From: Isoetes taiwanensis
Lineage: Eukaryota; Streptophyta; Lycopodiopsida; Isoetales; Isoetaceae
Assembly: GCA_021234155.1 (NCBI GenBank)
Contig: JAJEKV010000545.1
Span: forward strand, 1 to 64,000
Length of the DNA: 64,000 nucleotides
Direction: 5' to 3'
Position numbers and translations under genes: made by a program. Of the stretch, positions 1-11,132 are shown one piece after another. The stretch's first letter is position 1. Each line of letters begins with the position of its first letter. The notes beneath the pieces were generated by a model. It did no database searches, was not told the DNA's origin, and saw only the letters and a list, made by a program, of their open reading frames with translations.

Positions 1-3000
1 TTTAATTTATTAGCCTTATCTAAACATATTTAAGCGCCTCACAAGATGGGTGGAGCCATCATGTTTAACATATCTATCCATAAAGCGATGGGTTACTAAA
101 TTATTTAGAGTAGATCCGGAAGGTTTTGTCATCATGACAATTCCTTTTGTCTCAAAAGACTGTGATTAATGTACTTCTTATCTTAGATGTACCTTATATG
201 TATTATTCCATTTTTGCCTTCTAGAGATTCCCCCTTTCGTAGTTATCTTCTCTCTTGAAATATTCCTACCAATTGAATTGATGCCATCATAACAAGTTGG
301 CCGGACTTGTTAGATTACTTCTTTCCATTTGATTGGATTATTCCTTGGAGGTACTAGCTTTATACATGGTCAACAATTATCCTAGTAATGATTCCTTCTT
401 AGCAAGGTGATCAATCTCACCAAGCGGTTTCAATATGTTGGATGTCTGTTAACAATCGTGTATAATTTTAGTCACTCCTATGTATTTCCTTCCCAATCCT
501 TGACGCGTAGCCCAATCTTGGGGCAATCCTTTCAACGAAGAATATTCGGCAATGCCTCCAAATCCCCTTATGGATGCTATCATCCATAAGCTTATCCTAT
601 TGGACTATATGATCCTAGCTCCTCGATCTTGGTAGAAGCCAATTCACCCCTTGCCTGCTTCCGCAAGGTAACGTTCTTCCGAGTTGCTCGAGACTTCGAC
701 CTCCTTGAAGGGTTGCTTCTCCTCGATGTAGAGGTTGACTTTCTTCATTAAGGATCTCCCATTTCTGGTGGTTTTGATGGCGTAGTTGGCCACTTAAAAT
801 CTTCTATATCCCTTCCCAAAAAGCTTGAAGATGGTGCCGTTGAAAAGAAACATCCTCCCGTTGCTGAATTCTTCATCTTGGTGGTTAAAGGATAGCTCCG
901 GATCCGATATTGTTGTGTCACTCCATCCACATCTCCCACCTTCTCTTGTCGATATTGTGTTGCCAGAAGAGTGTTGAGAATGTTGATCGCTTCATCCCTT
1001 TGAATTGCCCAACATCTCTTCCTTTTGATCTGTTACACTATGGGAGGGAGGGGATAACAAGGGGAGTATTCGTGCAAAGTCTATAGCTTGCACAGTTACA
1101 AATACTACTAAGGCTATATTAGATTCTCTTGATGCCTCCTCTGGAGTGCACACGTACTCCATGGCAGTGTTGTCGATGTTCCTCCTAATGCGATGGTGTT
1201 GAAGATCTATATCCTCCTATTTGTACGTCAGCTCGTACACTAGGTAGACTCGTTGATACATTTGAGTTCTCCAATGTTTGTTGGCTACGGCGTGGCATGC
1301 TTCTGCTTCACACTCAAACTAAGGATGTAACAGACGTTGATGCCTCGGCATTCAGGTCCTCTTCCTACCTTGTTGTTGGGCAGTAGTTGTCCTCCCTTCA
1401 CGATGTTTGAAGCTATTTGGAGGTGCATCTTGAAGTTGTGTGCAATTCCTTTGGCTAGACTCCCAAGAGTTGTTCTCTTCCTTAGTTGCCCTTCGAATCG
1501 TTGATCCCTGGGTTCGCTAAGTTGCATGCGAGTTGCCGTATCCTGATGAGGTTTCTATTTGAACCCCGATTCTTCAGCTCGGCTTTCCTAGTCGCTTCTT
1601 CATCGAGCTTGCGATCTTACTTGTTTGATCCCCTCGGTCACATGGCTTGGACGTTGTCGCGTTCTATGGTGCTATGTCGTCTTCTTGTCATGTGGTACCT
1701 TCCGGTGACTTTGATCGCGCTCCTCCGTTTCGAGCTTCCTGCTGCCTCTAGGGAGCTTGTGGAAGTGATCGATGGCTAGCACTTTTCCGGCTTTTAGTTT
1801 TTGGCCTTTGTCCCTCTATACTTGAGCATCTTCGTGGCGGGTGAGGCATTGTGGCTCTCCTCCCTGATGGCTATGCTGTCGGGGATGATAGATCCGTAGC
1901 TTGATCCTTGAGTTGAAGAAGTTTCTGCCCTAGATCTATTGTTCTTGAATAGCCTGGCCCTTGTCTTGAACTCTCTTCTTGCCGAAGGTGTTTTGGTTGC
2001 TATCCTTGTCGCTAAGGTGTCGAATGCTTCTACCTTGGGCGTTGAGGTCTCCCACATTGGAGATACGTTGGGCATCTTCTCTTCTAATTATTGGTAGGAG
2101 TACCTGATGAAGCCATCACCACGTAGTTGGTGAATGCATATCTCCTCGCCGCGGTACATTTCTAAGCGCATCTCCACCTAGCACTTGTGTCGTAAGCATC
2201 ACCATACATCACCACAAGGTGGGATTATGGTCGTCGAGATGTTGCCTTCTCAGTTGGCCCGATGTCTGTCGGCTTGAGGCCGTAGCCGCGGTTTCCGAAG
2301 ATGTCTAGCTGTTCCTTCTTCTATTTTTGAGGACGCTCATGGGTAAGGTCGTCAAGTGTTGCCGCTGCCACGAGAGGTAGAGTTGCGTCTCGAAGATGTC
2401 CTGATGCAAAACCTAGATGATGAATCACTCAAGATCTTGACATGACCGGTGTTGTTTCCCATGTTGATATTGTGTTGGACGAGCGGTCTTCTACTTGAGG
2501 GCACCTCCCGAAGTGTTTGGAGTCGAAGCTTTGCTTGGGCTCTTGTCGTTTCTCCCTCCTACTTGCTCTTCCATTCAAAATTTGATCTTGGGCTATAATT
2601 GTGCTTCTTTGCTTCATCCTTTGGCAGTCGAAGTGATGGAGTTTCCTGATCTAGCGCTAAACTCATAAAACATGACTCTAAACTCATGTTTCTACACTAT
2701 ATGTGTGGCACCTGAGATATATAATAGACACATTTACATTGGGATTTAATTCATCCCTTTAAAAACAAATTCCTAAATATATACTCCCTTAGGTTCTCAT
2801 CCACCCCATCTCTCGTTTGATTCCTCTTGCTTGCTATATATTCCTTGTTCTGGTTGATTCCGAGGTTCCTTGAATTGCTGCTACTATAGTTGGAGTGGTG
2901 TTCATGTCTGATTTGAGCTCGTCATCTGAAGTTGCAAAGAATGTTTCCCGATGTGCCCCTTTGAATCGAATTTACTCCTACTTCAATGTATTACCTAGCG

Positions 3001-4250
3001 TGTGGGGTGTGGTGATTGCTCGGCGTCTCTGCATGAGGTGTGTACTTGCAAGGTCGAAGATGTGCCTCGTCGTTGATCGCTTGTGTAGGATCACCTGATT
3101 GATGCAGGCGGCCAGTCTTGCATGCATTCGAAGCTCTGAGAAGGTGACTAGCAGGTACACGGTCTCTTTTCCTCGTAGACTAAGCGTGGATCTTGTTGCT
3201 TGGGCTTTCTTCGAGATATCTCCCATGTGTCTGGAAGTGTGGCCATCTCTATTGCACATATCATCGCTCAGCGGGTCGCATTTGAATGATCTATCGCTAC
3301 TGGGTGGGTCGTCCCCTCCATCCTTTGAGTCCAGTCCACTCGAACTACTTGATTGAAGCACTGAAGTCATCCTTCCTTTGATTTCCAGTCGAATCTGGAA
3401 CTGAACTCTTGTTTGAACGAAATATTCTTCTTCTTGATCTTGCCCTAGCATTGGCATAGGCCTTCAAGTCGGAGATGTACCTCCCTTGATATGTGTCTCC
3501 TCTCCATCATGATCTCCTCTTTCTGGAACCAGTGAAGTCGTGAAAGTTTTCCTACTGGTACTAGGGAGCCGGAAGCTCATCCTGGTCGGCCTTGGATGCT
3601 TGCAGTTGTCTAGCTTGGTTGCTCCTTTTGTTGACGTTGCGTGACATCCCCTTGAGCTGCTAGGCTGCAAGATCGTGGTGGTCCTCCTCCAGTTTCTATG
3701 CGCTCCTATGTCACTATGATTCTCCTTTCGACGGGAGATTGTGCTCTTTGGCCTTAGCTCGCGATGCTAATGTAGGCATCGATGTCTACCATCCTCCTCT
3801 TTTTGTCTGTCTGTACGTCGGCTGGGTCTTCAATGTCTTCAAGATGTTGTGCCTCTTGCTCTTCTGTGACTTTAACCTCGTACTCCAATGACACACGCTC
3901 ATCTATCCTAGAGTTTAGGGCTCAGGCCAAACGCCTGGTTGAAAGGCTCACCTACCACATTCTCGGCTCTAGGGTCCATATGACTGTAGAAAAAGGACTA
4001 AGGAAACAACTTGGAGTTAAAAAAAGGACTTGTAAGGTCCTAATGGGGGTGTGCTTCTATAGACAAACTCTATTTTTCAGATTTTAAGGTTTGAGAAGTT
4101 TTGATCGTTTTGTGGTAGGGTACGACATTTTTAAGCTAATTTGAGGCCAAAAGTGTATTCTAGATAGTCTAAGGGTTCAAAAGCAACAAATTTCATGCGA
4201 TTTGGACAAGTCTAGCAAAAGTTATGAAGTTCTAAAGGAGATAATGCCAA
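1..4250. other. no recognisable gene; degraded repeat-like DNA
   Basis: All reading frames here are short and none shows a domain I recognise. The longest (minus strand, 2978-3457, 159 codons) is rich in Ser, Arg and Asp and has no motif. The texture (scattered CpG, no long open frame) suits an old transposable element beyond recognition, but I cannot assign a family. Confidence 0.4.
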
Positions 4251-4253
4251 AAA

Positions 4254-4737
4254 TACTCACGGTGTGCGCCTGGGGCCTGATCTAAAATTTAGGGTGATGC
4301 TCTGGCGCATACCATGAGTAATTTGGCCCTATTTTGTCAAAACTTATCTAAACAGGATGAACTAAGGGTCAAAACATGATGGTCTCATCTAGATATGCAA
4401 GATTGACCCCTTATTTGCCTAGTTTGGAGATGGTTAGGACCCTTTTCGATGCGATTTACTCATGGTGTGCGCCTGGGGCTTGACCTAAATTTTACGTCGA
4501 GGCTCTGGCGCATACCATGAGTAATTTTACATTTTTGACTAAAATTATTTAAACCTTTAGACATATTCCTAGGGGTGTGATATACAATTCTAGCTGAACC
4601 TTACCTTAGAATTCGATCTAACTTATTAGCTGGTTCAAATTCTTCAAGTTTGAAATTGATTATGGCCAGTTACTCATGGTGTGCGCCTGGGGCTCAACCT
4701 AAAATTTAGGTTGATGCTTTGGCGCATACCATGAGCA
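4254..4737. repeat. three tandem copies of a 67-71-bp hairpin repeat
   Basis: Each copy has a left arm like TACTCATGGTGTGCGCC and a right arm like GGCGCATACCATGAGTA, which are near-perfect inverted complements. Copies lie at 4254-4320, 4458-4524 and 4671-4737, so they start 204 and 213 bases apart. In the third copy the loop itself holds a smaller palindrome around AACCTAAAATTTAGGTT. The spacers between hairpins are only weakly alike, so the arms are better conserved than the rest of the unit. Confidence 0.85.
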
Positions 4738-6052
4738 AATTCTATACTTAGATCAAGATTTAGTTTACTTGGTTTTCAATTCTTCTAACTGTTACTAGCT
4801 TAGCATATACTACCTCATCCCCCATACCAGCTCCATGCTGATACAAAGGCCCTCCACGTATCACTGCAACCTTGACGAGTTCCAGTGGGAAGAATGAAGG
4901 GGTCATTTTACCCTGTCTCCCCTCCAGGGCCTACCTAGCTGTGGAAGCATAAACATATATGTAAGTACAAATACATCACATCACATGACCATCACGAAGG
5001 ATGGCTCACCACATATCTGCATAGACAAAGATCAGTGCATCACATATGGAGATCCTACCCAAGGCTCAGACTCAAGAGGAATTACTGACGGCTTGGGTCT
5101 CAAGAAGTCATCGAGACAGAATTCATGGCAAATGGATTTGGCTGGCATAAGAACATGGCTTAGGGTAGTCCACTCCATCTGCCCCTCCTGTGCACACTTT
5201 GCAGAGTAGGTTGAAAAGTCTTGGGACTTGACTGTAGCCTGCCGGATGCATAGCCAGAGGGGCTACTCCTGGGTTGCATCTCCCCAGTTCCGATGGGGCA
5301 GGTAGGGATTGCTCCCACCAGAGTTGGCATGCTGGCTCAAGGTGACTAGAGGGCCACTTCCCGTACTCGACTGAACTCCATGGAAGGTGTCCACCACCCC
5401 AAGAGTGTCGAACCCATGCAAAGCCCGCACGCAGTGGCAGAGCATTAGGTCTAGTGCACTGTAGTCCCCGATAGGCTTTACTACCAGAGGGACGTGATCA
5501 TGAGCCAGGACATGCACCTCCTTGTAAGCCAGTCTGGTCCCTCCACCCACAACCAGGTTTGGTTCTTGTACACAGGCCGAATTTAATAGTGCATTAAAGA
5601 GGGCTAGCTAGGAGCATCAAACTACTGGGCTTTTAAGGCCTCTACCCCCCTTCCCAATACAATGATTCCACAGAGATCATCATCACATACATATCATAGA
5701 AGAACTAAATAATAAGATTTAATCTAAATCACAGAATTAGGTTCTTTAGTTATGGCTTGATATCTAGAGGTCTAGATGGCTGCTATGGGCAATTCAATAG
5801 GCTAAACCTACTTACTCTATGTCTGGGAGGCAGATTAGACTATTGAATTGGCAAAATACCTGATCCCTGGCTTGCTCCTCTTGCTCTGAACGCATCCATG
5901 CTGCAGAACTGCTTGAAGATGAAACTAGAAAGGGAAGTTGATGAGCTAGGCTGCTCAGACAGACTTCGAGAGTCGAGATTGGCTCTTGGAGCAAGCAAAA
6001 CGGAGCTCTAGAGGGCTGTGGATGAAAAATGGAAAGTTAGGGTTTCCTATGC

Positions 6053-6060
6053 CTTATATA
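6053..6060 (-). promoter_or_regulatory. TATA-like box of the reverse LTR
   Basis: The minus strand reads TCTATATAAGGC here, roughly 250 bases inside the LTR start. That is a plausible place for a retrotransposon core promoter. It is only a sequence match; no initiation site can be seen. Confidence 0.35.
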
Positions 6061-6269
6061 GACTATAAGTTAGGGCTAGGGTTTCCATTAGCCCTTGAGC
6101 ATGTGGGATAAATGGGTGTGGCCCACTTGTCTATATTAAATAAGTGGGCTAAAGTGTACACATGAATAAATGTGCACACACTCGCAAGTTGCCCCCTAGG
6201 GTGCTACTTGCTTAGCTACACATTGGCGTACACATCAATCATGATGGCATGTACGCGTGATAAGGCAGT

Positions 6270-6298
6270 ACAGTATACGTCCTGGGACCGTATACTGT
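6270..6298. repeat. perfect 10-bp inverted repeat near the LTR start
   Basis: ACAGTATACG at 6270-6279 pairs exactly with CGTATACTGT at 6289-6298 around a 9-base loop. It lies just inside the start of the reverse gypsy-type LTR. A weaker inverted pair built on GCGTACA/TGTACGC lies immediately before it. Confidence 0.8.
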
Positions 6299-6312
6299 GC
6301 TGGAATGTCACA

Positions 6313-7298
6313 TCCTCTCAGATTGATGTGTTGGAAAATGAGTTAAGAAGACTGAAGTTCCATGAAAATGATGATGTCAATGAGTTTTTGCAAAACTTTG
6401 ACAATGTGATTGCAGACTTAGAAGGAGCAGGAGTGGCCTACACCCAGCAACAGCAAGTTCTAGCCATGTCTAGAGCTTGCTCTGGTTTAGGTAACATCTC
6501 TATGTAACTATTGCCAAAACGAAGGTTGAAGCAGAAAGAATGCTGAAAACAGAATTAGAGCAAAACAAAGTACTTGGAGAAAATGATGCTGCTCAGATAC
6601 TTTTTGTTAAACGAAAGGGGGATAACAAAAGCAAACAAGAAGCTCGTCATGGAGGAAGGATTGGACCATGTTTTAATTGCAACAAATATGGACATCTGAA
6701 GATTGATTGTCCCAATGTCTCAAGAGAAATAACATGTTATCACTGTGGAGGAAGAGGGCAAATTGCTTCATCATGTTCAACTCCTAAGAAGAATACAAGT
6801 GCAAGGGGAAGGGGCAGAGGTGGCAGATGGTCTGGCTTTAGAGGCAGGGGAAGAGAGAGAACTGGAAAAGTTAACTATGAAGCCATTGTAGCTAAAGAAG
6901 TGAGCCTGGAAGAAGATAGTCCAGAAGAAAATGAAGAGGTAAGTAAATCTCAGATTTTTGCTATTTCTAATGACAGAATTGATGATGACATGTTAATTAT
7001 AGATAGTGGAGCTGAAAAATCGATAACATGTCCTTCTAAACACTTGAAAGACTGCAATGGAAGCAAAGGTGATCATATTCAAGTAGGAAATGGGAATTTG
7101 CAGAAAATTGAAGATGTTGGAGTATTAGAATTATTTGACTTAGATGGAAAGATTGTAAACCTTAAAAATGTTCTTTGTGTTTCTACACTAGTAAGAAATC
7201 TTATATCAATTTCCCAGTTAGTAGACATGGGATTCAAGGTTGTATTTGAACAACTTGAATGTAAGATTTATGAAGGGTTGGCAATTTATTTGGATTAA
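6313..7298 (+). pseudogene. copia gag and protease (broken)
   Basis: The 6313-6507 part reads as a copia gag domain (motif NEFLQNFDNVIADLEGAG) and is closed by TAA at 6505. A shifted frame continues from about 6515, open as a 252-codon stretch from 6540. That stretch has two zinc knuckles. The first is a normal CX2CX4HX4C (CFNCNKYGHLKIDC). The second, CYHCGGRGQIASSC, has Gln where His is expected. An aspartic protease active site (IIDSGAEKSITC) follows near codon 155. In copia elements gag packages RNA and the protease cuts the polyprotein. The start is lost at the 6312 junction. Confidence 0.85.
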
Positions 7299-7319
7299 AT
7301 CCTAAATGTGTTGGCAGTA

Positions 7320-8206
7320 TAAATTTGTCCACTGTTGTAAATATACACACATGGCATGAAAAGGCTGGGACATGTTGGCATGAAGCCAATTGAAAACATG
7401 ATTAAGAAAAATTGGATAAAGTGTGGAAATAAAGAATACAATAAGGAGGCATGTATGGGATGCATGTTAGGGAAACACAGCAGACTTCCTTTTTCTAAGG
7501 CCAAGAAAAGAGCAAAGGCCCCACTCGAATTGGTTCACACAGACCTATGTGGTCCACTGAATGTTACTGGGATTACTGGCAAAAATATTTCATAACCTTT
7601 ATTGATGATTTTAGCAGAAAAACACAGGTTTATTGCTGAAGGAGTAAACATCTTGCTTTTGAAGCTTTCAAAAGATATGTTGCAGAAACTGAGTGCTCTA
7701 CTGGGAGAAACATCAAGTGTGTTCGATCTGACAGGGGAGGTGAGTACATGACCTCTAAGTTCATAAAGTTTTGTATTGAAAAGGGAATGCAGCTACACAC
7801 CTCAGCAAAATGGTGTAGCTGAGAGAAAAAACAAAAGAATCCTTAATGCAGTTAGGTCCATGCTTAAACATAGTGGATTACCTAATTTCTTATGGGAAGA
7901 GGCTGTGAAGACTGCAGTTCTTATCCAAAATGGTTTGCGCTCAGTAAATATTAATGAATATTGTCCAGAGGAACTGTGGTCTGGAAATATTCCTGACTAT
8001 GAAAGATATAGAGCCTATGGATGCTTAACTTATGTGCATGTGCCAGAAGAATGAAGATCTAAACTTGATGACAGATCCACAATAGGATATCTAGTAGGAT
8101 ATGACGAGAACTCAAAGGGTTATAGAGTGTACAATCCAGCAAATAAGAAAATAATTATAAGCAGAGATATAACATTTGTTGAAAGTAGGTTATATAAACC
8201 TACAAT
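7320..8206 (+). pseudogene. copia integrase (broken)
   Basis: A pre-integrase zinc region (RLGHVG, then CMGCMLGKH) is followed by the catalytic triad context: first Asp in ELVHTDLCGPL, second Asp in VRSDRGGEY, and Glu in PQQNGVAERKN. Frames change near 7345, 7595 and 7770, and a TGA at 8052-8054 interrupts the C-terminal part, which continues KLDDRSTIGYLVGYDENSKG. The reading frame then runs straight into the LINE insertion. Removing that insert restores continuity across its target duplication, so the insertion happened in copia coding or spacer DNA. Confidence 0.85.
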
Positions 8207-8217
8207 GAAAAATGAGG

Positions 8218-8613
8218 AGTCCTATCCCCCCAAAAGTGAAGTCTTTTATGTGGCAACTTTGGCATAGAGCTCTGGCCACCAATCATAAAAGATATAGGAT
8301 TCATATGACAGATTCGGATGTCTGCCCCAGATGTATCAGTCACAGGGAAGATGAAGAGCACCTCTTTAAAGATTGTCTCTGGTCGGAATGGGTCCTTGAG
8401 CTTGCTTCTAATATCTTTGGATATAACCTTATCATGGCTGACCCGCTGGAGTTCTTTTTGCCGAATAATCCTATCGATTGGAGGATCTATATCCTTCTCT
8501 CGCGTATCTGGAAGGGGAGGAACAATTTTATCTTTAACTGCGAGATAACTCACCCGGAGGCAATCATCAAACAAGTTCAATACGACATCAGATGGATTTC
8601 AGCCACTTTATAG
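8218..8613 (+). pseudogene. LINE ORF2 C-terminus (zf-RVT domain)
   Basis: The translation has the plant LINE zf-RVT signature: SPIPPKVKSFMWQLWHRALA, then CPRC and HLFKDC, then RIWKGRNNFIF. It aligns closely with the end of the minus-strand ORF2 (12282-12690). The 5' part of ORF2 is absent through 5' truncation at insertion. It ends with TAG at 8611-8613. This domain is thought to bind nucleic acid during target-primed reverse transcription; this fragment cannot act alone. Confidence 0.9.
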
Positions 8614-9165
8614 ACTCAATTCTAATTTGTATTCTTCTCATTTTTCAGGTATTATCTTCATACTGGTGCGCAAACTCAAATGGAAGAAGATTGATGCAGA
8701 TACTAATCAGCAATGGATCAAAGTGTTCGGCCCTCCCAATCTCTACAACCATGAGGAGCCATGCCTTTGTAACTGCTGCTGTGATCAGAATCCAAATGCC
8801 AGAAGAGATTTGCTTTGTGAGGCAAAAGACAGTAAGGGACGGCTCAACATGGCGAAAGCAGAATCCTGTATGTGCCCATTCTGTGTACTATCAGTCATGG
8901 TCAGAGGCAGAGGTAGCAAATCCAGGAACTCCAACCTCAGGTCTTACTTTTAGTGGACATCCTTGTATGCAGATGATACAGAGTTCAGATAACATGCTCC
9001 AGGCTATTTTGAATATATTCCATAAACACATACATTATAGGGTTAAACTTCCCTCTAAAAAGTTTCTTCTTTTTGTTACCTTAAACAGGGTTATACTTCC
9101 CTTCAAAAAGGATCTTTTGTTAACTTATACTTTATAATTAATATATAAACTCGCCTTCAATCAAA
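8221..9165 (+). mobile_element. 5'-truncated LINE inserted in copia
   Basis: This 945-bp insert carries the last part of LINE ORF2, a further 101-codon frame and a 3' UTR. It is flanked by the 14-bp direct repeat GAAAAATGAGGAGT (8207-8220 and 9166-9179), a typical LINE target duplication. The 3' end (GCCTTCAATCAAA) matches the 3' end of the longer LINE, read on the minus strand near 11780, but the A-tail is only a few bases long. It is the same family as the minus-strand LINE at 11.8-18.5 kb. Confidence 0.9.
8648..8953 (+). CDS. LINE third reading frame, Cys-rich, function unknown (copy 1)
   Basis: Open for 101 codons plus stop, in a different frame from ORF2. It begins with the G of a splice-acceptor-like TTTTTCAG (8641-8648) and ends TAG at 8951-8953. 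The peptide starts GIIFILVRKLKWKK (hydrophobic then basic), holds a Cys cluster CLCNCCCDQNP, then LLCEAKDSKGR, CMCPFC, and a basic tail VMVRGRGSK. No ATG stands near its start, so translation would need splicing or readthrough. The second LINE copy has a frame of exactly the same length, and most differences are at third codon positions. I do not recognise the family. It may be a captured host exon. Confidence 0.6.
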   Translation, partial: GIIFILVRKLKWKKIDADTNQQWIKVFGPPNLYNHEEPCLCNCCCDQNPNARRDLLCEAKDSKGRLNMAKAESCMCPFCVLSVMVRGRGSKSRNSNLRSYF

Positions 9166-9461
9166 GAAAAATGAGGAGTTTGAAAATCCTGATCAAGGAA
9201 CAAAGGAAATTGATCATGATACAAAAGAATATGACACTAAGGAGAATGACCTAGATGATGAAAATCACAGATCTGTCGAAAACCATGATAAAAAGAAAGG
9301 GGAAATAGAAAAGACTACACTCAAGGAGACTAAAAGAAGGAGAACAGAAGAGGAAAAACTTAAGGAAGGAGTTCAGATTGATCACAAAGCTTATGGTAGA
9401 CTAACCAGATGGTAAAAGTGTCAGAATACAGTCACAAAGGGAGAATGTTGAACAAGCTTTA

Positions 9462-10277
9462 ATGGTTCTTGAGACTGATGTACCAGAGAACTTTGATGAT
9501 GCAATCAAAGATTTAGAAAGTGACAAATGGAGACAAACAATGAATGATGAAATTGATTCATTTAATAGGACAGAAACTTACCAAGTTGTAGAAAGACCAA
9601 AAGATAAAAATGTAGTGGGAAACAAATGGGTATACAAGCTGAAAATAGGGGCAGATGGTAATCCCAAGCACAAAGCACGTCTTGTAGCTCAGGGATTCAC
9701 TCAAAGAAAAGCAGTTGAGTATGATGAAACCTATTCACCTGTTGTGAAAATGAACATCATAAGAATGATAGTGACTATTGCTAATGCACTTGATTATGAA
9801 TTGCATCACATGGATGTGAACACAGCTTTTTTGAATGCAAAGCTAGAGGAGGAAATATACATGGAACAACCACCTGGGTATGAACAAGGTAAAAATAAAG
9901 TATGGAGATTAAACAGAATAGTGTATGGCTTAAAGCAATCACCTAGGGAATGGTATAAATGCATGGATTCATTCTTAATGGCTCAAGGATTCAGAAAACT
10001 AGACAATGATGGCAATGTCTATTTGTTTGAAGAAAAGGATGATTATTGTATAATAGGTTTATATGTTGATGATTGTATGATGGCTGGGAAGAACTTGACT
10101 ATTTTAAATAAATGCAAGAATGTTCTGAAGAAAAGGTTTATGATGACAGATCTTGGAGAACTCAAGAAATTTCTATGGATTGAAGTGATTCGTGACAAAA
10201 ATAGAAGAATAAACTTGTCACAGAGAAGATACATAGAACAGTGTTGGAAAAATTCAATATGGAAGATGGCAATATAG
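9462..10277 (+). pseudogene. copia reverse transcriptase (RVT_2), frameshifted end
   Basis: Clear RVT_2 domain: WRQTMNDEIDSF, NKWVYKLK, KARLVAQGFTQ, YSPVVKMNIIR, the catalytic D in HHMDVNTAFLNA, VYGLKQSPREWY, and the catalytic LYVDDCMMAG. Near 10245 the frame slips: the continuation VLEKFNMEDGNIV lies in another frame, so this piece ends early. Catalytic residues look intact. It copies element RNA into DNA in an active copia; here the polyprotein is broken at several points. Confidence 0.9.
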
Positions 10278-10314
10278 TGCTCTAATCTTACCAGGTTACA
10301 AGATATCAAGGGAG

Positions 10315-11036
10315 ATGTGTCCACAAAGTGAACAAGAAGAAAAGGATATGGAGGAAATCCCATACAGACCCTTGATTGGAAGCTTATTATACATATCAAA
10401 TAATACCAGACCTGATATCAACTATATTGTTAATGTTCTAAGCAGATATAATCATAATCCAGGGAGACAACACTGGCTTGCAGCAAAGAAAGTGATGAGA
10501 TATCTGAAGGGAACAAAGAATGTTGGTATTGAATATTCTACTGATAATTTGAATTTAGTAGGATACTGTGATGCAGATTGGTGTGGGGATCCAGATGAAA
10601 GGAGGTCCACATCTGGATACTTGCTTATGTTGGGAGACGGCCCAATAAGTTGGAGAAATAAAAAGCAGTCCTCAATAGCTCTATCTACAGTTGAAGCAAA
10701 GTATGCATCATCAACATTGGCAGCTAAGGAAATTGTGTGGACTAGAAGAAAGACGAATTGGGAATAAAGCAAAAGGGCAAAACAATACTCTATAGTGACA
10801 GCCAGAGCTGTATCTCTATGGCTAAAAATCCTGTTATGCATGAGAGAACAAAACACATTGAAATGAAGATGCATTTTATCAGGGATATGGTTAACAAAAA
10901 TATTATTCAACTAGAACATATAAAGTCTGAGGAACAACTGGCAGATATTCTCACAAAGGTCTTGAGCAGCAACAGATTCAATGTTCTGACTGAAAGAATA
11001 ACTTGCAGAGAAAGTTGCAGAGAAACTTTGAAATGA
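10315..11036 (+). pseudogene. copia RNase H region (broken)
   Basis: The segment shows the RT connection (YRPLIGSLLYISNNTRPDI) and RNase H motifs CDADWCGDPDERRSTSGY and STVEAKYASS. A frameshift near 10760 is followed by SDSQSCISMAKNP and the terminal HIKSEEQLADILTK. It ends TGA at 11034-11036, about 80 bases before the polypurine tract, as expected of copia pol. Confidence 0.88.
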
Positions 11037-11115
11037 TTTACAGCAGACTTAAGCAAAGAATTGTAGATAAACTGTGAAGTGAACTGTAATAGAGTCAATA
11101 ATCAAGATTAACATT

Positions 11116-11132
11116 ATGAGGTGAAAGGGGAA
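11116..11132 (+). other. copia polypurine tract
   Basis: ATGAGGTGAAAGGGGAA lies directly before the LTR start TGTTAG. This is the standard position of the plus-strand primer in LTR retrotransposons. Confidence 0.75.

Larger units (their letters stand above)
4790..6312 (-). mobile_element. Ty3/gypsy-type LTR, reverse orientation (solo or partial)
   Basis: Read on the minus strand, the segment starts TGTGACATTCC at 6312 and can end in GTAACA at 4790, giving TG...CA ends. Parts of it are the reverse complement of the plus-strand LTR at 37072-38644; the clearest block is about 5160-5208 against 38172-38221, and weaker similarity continues to both sides. No matching 5-bp target duplication is visible (tccct-like or other), and no primer-binding site follows, so the 4790 end is uncertain. 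At 6312 it meets copia gag coding sequence directly, so one element truncates the other. Confidence 0.6.
8207..9179. repeat. 14-bp target-site duplication of the short LINE
   Basis: GAAAAATGAGGAGT occurs at 8207-8220 and 9166-9179. One copy removed with the insert joins copia codons ...KNEE and FENPDQ in frame, which confirms the insertion boundaries. Confidence 0.9.

Noticed and set aside
2978-3457. 159-codon minus-strand frame
   Set aside because: No motif, biased composition, and opposite-strand frames of similar quality; treated as chance.
4570-4580. TGTGATA at 4576 as the true outer end of the reverse gypsy LTR
   Set aside because: It would split the three-hairpin array, which clearly continues on both sides; the 4790 end fits better, though neither gives a target duplication.
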